DNA from: Edolisoma coerulescens
Taxonomy: Eukaryota; Chordata; Aves; Passeriformes; Campephagidae
Assembly: GCA_013397115.1 (NCBI GenBank)
Contig: VWZW01004381.1
Location: 734,504 to 798,503 of the forward strand
Length of the DNA stretch: 64,000 nucleotides
Reading direction: 5' to 3'
Position numbers and translations under genes: made by a program
In this document: one piece after another, positions 59,401 to 64,000 of the stretch
Position numbering within the stretch: position 1 is the first letter of the stretch
Layout: the number at the start of each line of letters is the position of its first letter
Notes under the pieces: generated by a model
Databases searched by the model: none
What the model saw: the letters and a program-made list of their open reading frames with translations, nothing else
Told to the model about the DNA's origin: nothing

Positions 59401-62400
59401 GGAGAGATCTTCTGACTGGGCCATGGTGCAAACGGCTCTGCAGGTGCTGGGACCAACGGATGGGAGTTTAAAAAGCAGGAGAGGAGATCAGCCTGAGGGT
59501 TTGGGGGAAACATTGACCGGGATGGGGGCTGGCCGTGTCTCCTTGGGCATCCTGCAGCTGTGCTCACCCCTCACCACCCTTTCCATTCTCTTTCAGAACA
59601 AGGTGCTGACGGTGGATGGGGTGAAGGTGAAGCTGCAGGTATGTCCCCATGACTCTGGAAGCATCTCCTTGCTGCCCCGGGTGTTCAGAGATGGACAAAG
59701 CAGAGGAGCACCCCCAAAATGGGGCCCCATCTCTATCCTTTGTGGTCGTGTTTCCTGCCCTGGGACAGCCTTATGGACCCTTTTGGCTGCTCTGTCCCCT
59801 TGGCAGGAGCTTGCTCAGGGCTGGGGGCTGTCCTGGCCACAGTGATCCTCATCCCAGCCCTGCTGCCTCCCTGCTACTCTGTGACTGTAGCCAGACCTGG
59901 GGAAAGCAGAGCAGCACCTGTGGGGTTTGCCCAGTGCTTCCAGGCTGCTCCTGCTTTGGGAGAGTCAAAGGATGCTGAGAGGGATTGAGATCCTGGAAGG
60001 GATCCACATTCCCTGGCTCAGCCTGCCTCCCGCCCATGGGACACGAAGATTCCGTGTGCCCCTGCAGCCAGAGCTGCTCCAGCCCCCTGAGACCTGACGG
60101 TTTCTCCAAGCCCTTTGCCCTGAGCTTGGTAACACAGATCCTCCAGGCAGCAGCAGCAAACCTCCTGCTGCATTAAGGGCTGATAAATCACATTAGCAGG
60201 TCCCCATGCATCCATCTGCTCCATGGATTTTCTGATTAAGGGCCATGTTGGGAGCCCTTGGCCACGTCATGTCCCCACACTGAGGAGCGGGAAGATGCTG
60301 CTTCCATATTCATTGCTCTGGTCATTTTTCCTATTGATGTCCCTGGGAGCAAAAACTGGAGAAGTTTCCTGGGGTTGCACCATGCTATTTGGGCTGGTTT
60401 TGGTGGGTTCTGGTCAGGTTTGATCCCTCTGCTCCCGTCTGCCTTCCAGATCTGGGACACGGCCGGGCAGGAGCGCTTCCGCAGCGTCACCCACGCCTAC
60501 TACCGGGATGCCCACGGTAAGCACGGCCACCTCTGCTCTTGGGGAGCCCCTCCTTTTGGCTCTCTGGGGCCCTGAGCTGCCACTCCAGGCCAGGTAAGTC
60601 AGGAATCACTGGAGTGGTTTTCCACGGGAAGCAGCTGCCGTGGATGGAGGAGGCTCTGCAAATACCAGCAGTGTGAGGTGTTGCTGTGCTGGATTTTAGT
60701 GTGTTCTGTATCTCACAGCAGGGAGGGACCTCATGTCCCCAGCTGTGACCTGCCACAGGGACTGTGCAGCATGTTCTGAGCCATGGGCTCGGCTTGGCAC
60801 TGGCACTAATGCTCTGTCCCTCTCTCCACAGCCCTGCTCCTACTCTACGATGTCACCAACAAAGCGTCCTTCGACAACATCCAGGTACAGCAGCACCCCC
60901 AGCCCCTCCTGCTGTCCCCCACGTGTGACAGACTGGGTTGTGGTTGTGGGTTTGTTCAGGAGGTGTGTGCTGGAGGTAGGAGCTGTGGTCACTTGCAGAA
61001 GGGCTGTGGTTACTGCTGAGCACCTGCAAGGACAGGCAGGGGACAGGCAGAGAAGGTTTTCCCTTTCACAGCAGATAAAAGGGTGATGGATTCACTGCTC
61101 CGGCCAATTAACGCTGTGTAATTACAGCACTGGCAGAGAACTTGCTGTGGTAGCTGAGCCCAGGAGCTTTCCCCAGTGAGCTGCTCCCTCATCCCCCTCT
61201 GCTCCTTCAGGTCACAGAGGCTGGGCACCTCACTGCCCACCCCCAGCTTAGTCCAAACCTGGCAGGGAGAGGGTCACATCCTGCGGCACCTCCCCAGCCC
61301 ACCTGCCCTTCCTGCCACCTTTGGGGGGGTCCCTGGTGCTGCCCGAGTTTGTCTCCTCCCTGCAGCAGGTCCTTCAGGGGTGCTGGGGAGCAGTGCTGGG
61401 GCAGAGGGCTCTCAAACCTGGCAGAGGGGAGAGCAGATGCTGCCCACATCACAGTGGGGGCGTCAGGGACACCTGGGCACTCAGTGTCCCCTCCCTTTGC
61501 CCCACCAGCCCCATGTGGCTGCTGGGGGCCACCTGTGCCAGCGCTGCCAGAGCATGTCCTGAGCTGGGGAGCAATTATCCCTGACTGAAGTGGATGTAAT
61601 TGCTCGTGTCCTGGGCATGAGAACGCCGTGTGCATCCACGGGGAGCAGCTGTGCCTGCACAAACACCCTGTGCCGTGGTGGCATCAACACCCTGGGGCTG
61701 TGATGTGTCACACCGGCTCCTGGGGTCCCACAGCCCCTGATCCCCCGGGGGCCTGGAGCTCTCCCTGCTCCGGAGCATCCTTCCCTTGGCAGCTCCACAC
61801 CTGCCACCCCTCTGTGCCTGCAGTCCCATGGTGGGGACAGGGCAGGTCCTGCCATCCTGCTCCCGTGTCACCAGCACTGAGAATGCTTCCCACCAGCTGG
61901 GACTGGCCAGCGGTGGCATTTTCCAGCCTGAGGAGCTAGATGGCTCAAGGAGGGTGAGTGCTGGGTGTTAACCAGGCTCTGGGTCTGCTCGGGGCTGGTG
62001 ACCCTGTGATGACACAGAAAATCCCTTAGAGGTTTCACATTGCTGGATAACACGGCCCTGTCTGCAGCATCAGTGATCCTGGGGACATGGGAGAGATGTC
62101 CCTGAGGGACACACAGCCCCAGGGTGATTGCCAGGCACTGGGAGAAGGGATGGACCAAAGTGGAGTCAAAAGGCAAACAAAGGGAGTCAGGAGTGACTCC
62201 AACCCATCCATGGTGCCGAGTGCCCTGAGCCCAGCTGGGGTGCAGTAGGGTCCTGGGGCTGCATCCATATGTCTTGGGTTCCTGCTGGGTTTGGAGCAGG
62301 GATCACCAGGGACCACCAGCGATCACCGGGAATTGCTGTGAGCCCAGCGACAGCACTGGAGACAGCAGGCGGCTGCTCACACCACAGGGTCAGGGATTAC

Positions 62401-64000
62401 AGGGAATTAGGGCAGGTTTGATTAGATTAGGCTGGATTAGAGGGCAGGGAAGCCACCCCACGGCTCGGGGAAGCAGGTTCAGGTGCCTGCCAGGATCAGT
62501 GTGCTCAGCATGGGGGCAGCATGTGCAGGACACGGGCACAGGGCACATCCCAGAGCCAACCCTCAGCCTTATCCTCTGAAACAAGGTTCAGTCTCAACAT
62601 CCCAGCCGAGGGGGAATTGGGGTCAAAGCCCTACAAGCACTTGTGGACAGACGGAGTGGGCAGGGATATCAAGGGCTGCTGTTACCCTGGGAAATGGGGA
62701 TCTGGTAGCAGCCAAAGTGGGTCCCCCAGGGCTCAGGGGCACCCCAGGGTACCCCCTTGGATCATCCGTGGAACATCATATCCCCAGCATTGCTTGGGAT
62801 GGCAGCACTGCCCATCGAGGGTGTCCATGCCCAGGACTTGAGCAGCTCCCCATCATTCCCGTTCTCCTCCTCCTCCTCCTGGAGCCGTTGCCAACCCCTC
62901 TCTTTGGCTGTGTCCCTCCAGGCTTGGCTGACAGAGATCCATGAATACGCACAGCAGGATGTGGTCCTCATGTTACTGGGAAACAAGGTGAGCCTGCCCC
63001 CAAGGCTTTGCCAGAGCCTCCTCTTCCTCCCACGCTGGAGCCACGGGCAGGAGAGCCTGGCAGGGCATAAGGTACCTGCTGGTGACCTTCCAAATCACCA
63101 CAAATGGCTCTCTGCCATTCCTGTTGCAGGTGGATTCAGCCCAGGACAGAGTGGTGAAAAGGGAAGATGGAGAGAAACTTGCCAAGGTAAGTGAGGTACC
63201 TGAGGATGTCCCTGAGGATGTGCACAGGAAATGGCCACTTGGAGACTGTCTGACCCAAAATACACCTGGGAGCACTTGTTTTTTTCCCCTTGACGTGCTT
63301 TTGCCTTTCTCCTCATCTGTTCTTCTTCCTCTAAGTTTCTGCTAACACTTGTTTCTTTGTCCTCAAAAATTACTCCCTGGGTGCCCTGGGAACATCCTTG
63401 GTGCCATTCCTGACACCGCTATGTCTCGTCCCACAGGAGTATGGAGTGCCCTTCATGGAGACCAGCGCCAAAAGCGGCCTCAATGTGGAATTAGCATTCA
63501 CAGCCATTGCAAAGTAAGCGACCAGAGCAGTGGCCTTGCCATCAGGGGGAGCTTTGGCAGTGTCCAGGCCACGCTGTGTTCAACTGAGCTGGGCAAGGCA
63601 GCTTGGAATCGTAGAATCCAGGGATGGTTTGGGTTGGAAGGGATCTTAAAGCCCATCCAGTTCTACCCTCTGCCACAGGCAGGGACATTTTCCACTATCC
63701 CAGGTTGCTCCAAGCCCTGTCCAGCCTGGCCTTGGACACTTCCAGGGATCCAGGGGCAGCCACAGCTTCTCTGGGCAACCTGTGCCAGGGCCTCACTATC
63801 CTCACAGGGAGGAATTCGTTCCCAATATCCCATCTAACCCAGCCCTCTGGCAGCGGGAAGCCATTCCCTGTGTCCAGTCACTCCATGCCCTTGTCCAAAC
63901 TCCCTCTCCACCTTCTCCAGAAGCAGCAGCCTAGGAGTAACATCTTTCCCCTTTCCCAGGGAGCTGAAGCACAGGTCCATGAAGCTGCCCAACGAGCCCA
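41332..64000 (+). CDS. RAB26: RAB26, small Rab GTPase (spliced; exons 2-9, both ends incomplete)
   Basis: Eight exons join into one Rab GTPase frame: 41332-41442, 59597-59638, 60450-60516, 60832-60884, 62922-62987, 63130-63186, 63437-63513, 63960-64000+. The joined product shows G1 GDSGVGKT, the switch I threonine in STVGIDF, G3 WDTAGQE, G4 NKVD (split across exons 6 and 7) and G5 ETSAK. Rab-family signatures such as RSVTHAYYRDAH and LLLLYDVTNKASFDNI are also present. The close paralogue RAB37 is less likely: here the P-loop flank reads VMLVGDSG and KTCLLVRF, as in RAB26, where RAB37 has VMLLGDSG and KTCFLIQF. From the family, RAB26 is a prenylated Rab on secretory granules and synaptic vesicles, acting in regulated exocytosis and linked to autophagy through ATG16L1. 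The N-terminal exon was not found, and the C-terminal Cys prenylation site lies past the window. All phases agree and there are no stops, so the gene looks functional. Confidence 0.97.
46436..46507 (+). mobile_element. CR1 LINE 3' tip
   Basis: The last 70 bp of a sense CR1: ggttggaactggatgacctt and the ccaacccaaaccattctgtg tail. Confidence 0.88.
46658..46812 (+). mobile_element. CR1 LINE 3' end
   Basis: Sense CR1 from catccctgcaagcgttcaag to the tail near agtctctgatgattcctgtg. It lies 150 bp after another CR1 tip, same orientation. Confidence 0.9.
49984..50035. repeat. Short degenerate tandem repeat (gtgtgccaggc)
   Basis: Four to five imperfect copies of gtgtgccaggc in RAB26 intron 2. Confidence 0.7.
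52935..52980 (-). mobile_element. CR1 LINE 3' tip (short)
   Basis: aaatcctaaaatcgtttggg plus the ttggaaaagacttttaaggt block. About 45 bp. Confidence 0.75.
53400..53424. repeat. (CCCAT)n short tandem repeat
   Basis: About five units of the pentamer cccat in RAB26 intron 2. Confidence 0.85.
56777..56796. repeat. Poly(A) tract, 20 bp
   Basis: Twenty consecutive A in RAB26 intron 2. No retroposon body was recognised beside it. Confidence 0.95.
56999..57155 (-). mobile_element. CR1 LINE 3' end
   Basis: Begins atcacagaatcctggaatgg and ends at cagcttctctgggcaaac. Antisense inside RAB26 intron 2, with a 15-bp deletion after gaagggacctc. Confidence 0.93.
57818..57851. repeat. 12-bp tandem repeat (gtccctggcatg)
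   Basis: Just under three copies of gtccctggcatg in RAB26 intron 2. Confidence 0.75.
59597..59638 (+). CDS. RAB26: RAB26 exon 3 (42-nt interswitch exon)
   Basis: A 42-nt exon encoding NKVLTVDGVKVKLQ, the interswitch beta-hairpin. It is phase 0 at both ends, with acceptor tctttcag and donor gtatgt. It lies 18.2 kb downstream of exon 2 but only 811 bp before exon 4. Confidence 0.96.
59639..60449 (+). other. RAB26: RAB26 intron 3 (811 bp)
   Basis: Phase-0 intron with donor gtatgt and acceptor ccttccag. Nothing else is recognisable in it. Confidence 0.93.
60450..60516 (+). CDS. RAB26: RAB26 exon 4 (switch II, WDTAGQE)
   Basis: 67 nt encoding IWDTAGQERFRSVTHAYYRD plus AH, the G3 motif with the catalytic Gln and switch II. 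It ends in phase 1, after the first base of an Ala codon, with donor gtaagc. The acceptor is gccttccag. Confidence 0.97.
60517..60831 (+). other. RAB26: RAB26 intron 4 (315 bp)
   Basis: Phase-1 intron, donor gtaagc, acceptor ctccacag. No repeats seen. Confidence 0.93.
60832..60884 (+). CDS. RAB26: RAB26 exon 5
   Basis: 53 nt completing the split Ala codon and encoding LLLLYDVTNKASFDNIQ, the Rab family motif RabF4. The acceptor is tctccacag and the donor gtacag. It ends in phase 0. Confidence 0.97.
60885..62921 (+). other. RAB26: RAB26 intron 5 (2,037 bp)
   Basis: Phase-0 intron, donor gtacag, acceptor ccctccag. It has a short ctc triplet run near 62867-62880. No repeat family or nested gene was recognised. 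Confidence 0.93.
62922..62987 (+). CDS. RAB26: RAB26 exon 6 (GNK of the G4 motif)
   Basis: 66 nt, 22 codons, from AWLTEIHEYAQQDV to LMLLGNK. It holds the Asn-Lys of the guanine-specificity motif; the Asp comes from the next exon. The acceptor is ccctccag and the donor gtgagc. Confidence 0.97.
63130..63186 (+). CDS. RAB26: RAB26 exon 7
   Basis: 57 nt, 19 codons, encoding VDSAQDRVVKREDGEKLAK. The second residue is the Asp that completes NKxD. The acceptor is gttgcag and the donor gtaagt; intron 6 before it is only 142 bp. Confidence 0.97.
63437..63513 (+). CDS. RAB26: RAB26 exon 8 (ETSAK)
   Basis: 77 nt encoding EYGVPFMETSAKSGLNVELA followed by FTAIA and two bases of the next Lys codon, so it ends in phase 2. 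ETSAK is the G5 motif. The acceptor is cccacag and the donor gtaagc. Confidence 0.97.
63514..63959 (+). other. RAB26: RAB26 intron 8 (446 bp), mostly CR1
   Basis: Phase-2 intron between exons 8 and 9. About 314 of its 446 bp are one antisense CR1 copy, leaving about 90 bp of unique sequence after the donor and about 40 bp before the acceptor. Confidence 0.93.
63607..63920 (-). mobile_element. CR1 LINE 3' part inside the last RAB26 intron
   Basis: Begins atcgtagaatccagggatgg and runs through the full 3' UTR to the ctccaccttctccag block. It is antisense to RAB26 and fills most of the 446-bp intron 8. Its edge lies about 40 bp before the exon 9 acceptor. Confidence 0.93.
63960..64000 (+). CDS. 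RAB26: RAB26 exon 9, 5' part (runs off the window)
   Basis: After acceptor ctttcccag the frame completes Lys and reads ELKHRSMKLPNEP, the start of the C-terminal hypervariable region. The remaining tail and its prenylated Cys-Cys end are beyond base 64000. A CR1 element ends about 40 bp upstream. Confidence 0.95.

Larger units (their letters stand above)
41443..59596 (+). other. RAB26: RAB26 intron 2 (18,154 bp)
   Basis: Bounded by donor gtaagt and acceptor tctttcag, phase 0. No nested gene was recognised. It has only four CR1 pieces in 18 kb, clearly fewer per kb than the left half of the window. Several AT-rich, homeodomain- or GATA-like patches stand out against the GC-rich background (42840-43050, 43860-44110, 53860-54035, 55500-55920). 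Confidence 0.9.

Noticed and set aside
41332..64000. RAB37 instead of RAB26
   Set aside because: The residues around the P-loop, the interswitch (VDGVKVKLQ) and the KREDGEKLAK stretch fit RAB26 better than its paralogue RAB37, and synteny with PKD1 supports RAB26.

Overview
The window is vertebrate nuclear DNA, almost certainly from a bird. At least two dozen copies of the CR1 LINE 3' end are scattered on both strands, many ending in the CR1 terminal octamer ATTCTRTG. No mammalian SINEs are seen. The DNA is GC-rich with CpG islands, and three blocks of N (134, 156 and 1 bases) mark assembly gaps. The species cannot be resolved from the sequence. Nearly all open frames in the window are chance frames in non-coding DNA or in repeats.

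Two genes can be supported. RAB26, a small Rab GTPase of secretory granules and synaptic vesicles, runs on the + strand. Exons 2 to 9 are at 41332-41442, 59597-59638, 60450-60516, 60832-60884, 62922-62987, 63130-63186, 63437-63513 and 63960 to past the window end. All have GT-AG borders, matching phases and intact G motifs. Its first exon was not found by homology. A CpG island at about 38270-39110 is the likely promoter region. On the - strand, 29040-29065 looks like the 3' end of PKD1 (polycystin-1) exon 1: its residues, its phase-2 donor and its position head-to-head with RAB26 all fit the human arrangement. The rest of that exon is lost in the 156-N gap.

Layout: 1-29039 is probably the long first intron of PKD1. 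It holds no recognised exon, about fifteen CR1 pieces, a LINE ORF2 remnant (6926-7378), a 20-bp minisatellite (2870-3148) and a 29-bp minisatellite beside the first gap. 28905-29745 is a CpG island followed by a 107-bp higher-order G-rich minisatellite. 29746-38269 is intergenic, with several CR1 pieces and an (ATC)16 microsatellite. 38270-39110 is the second CpG island. 41443-59596 is the 18-kb RAB26 intron 2, with few repeats and several AT-rich stretches that resemble conserved regulatory elements. The last 4.4 kb packs RAB26 exons 3 to 9.

The window holds no bacterial-type system, CRISPR array, tRNA or rRNA that I can recognise. The most useful leads are the repeat and gap structure at the PKD1 5' end, the missing RAB26 exon 1, and a CR1-associated splice acceptor that would add 13 in-frame residues to RAB26.
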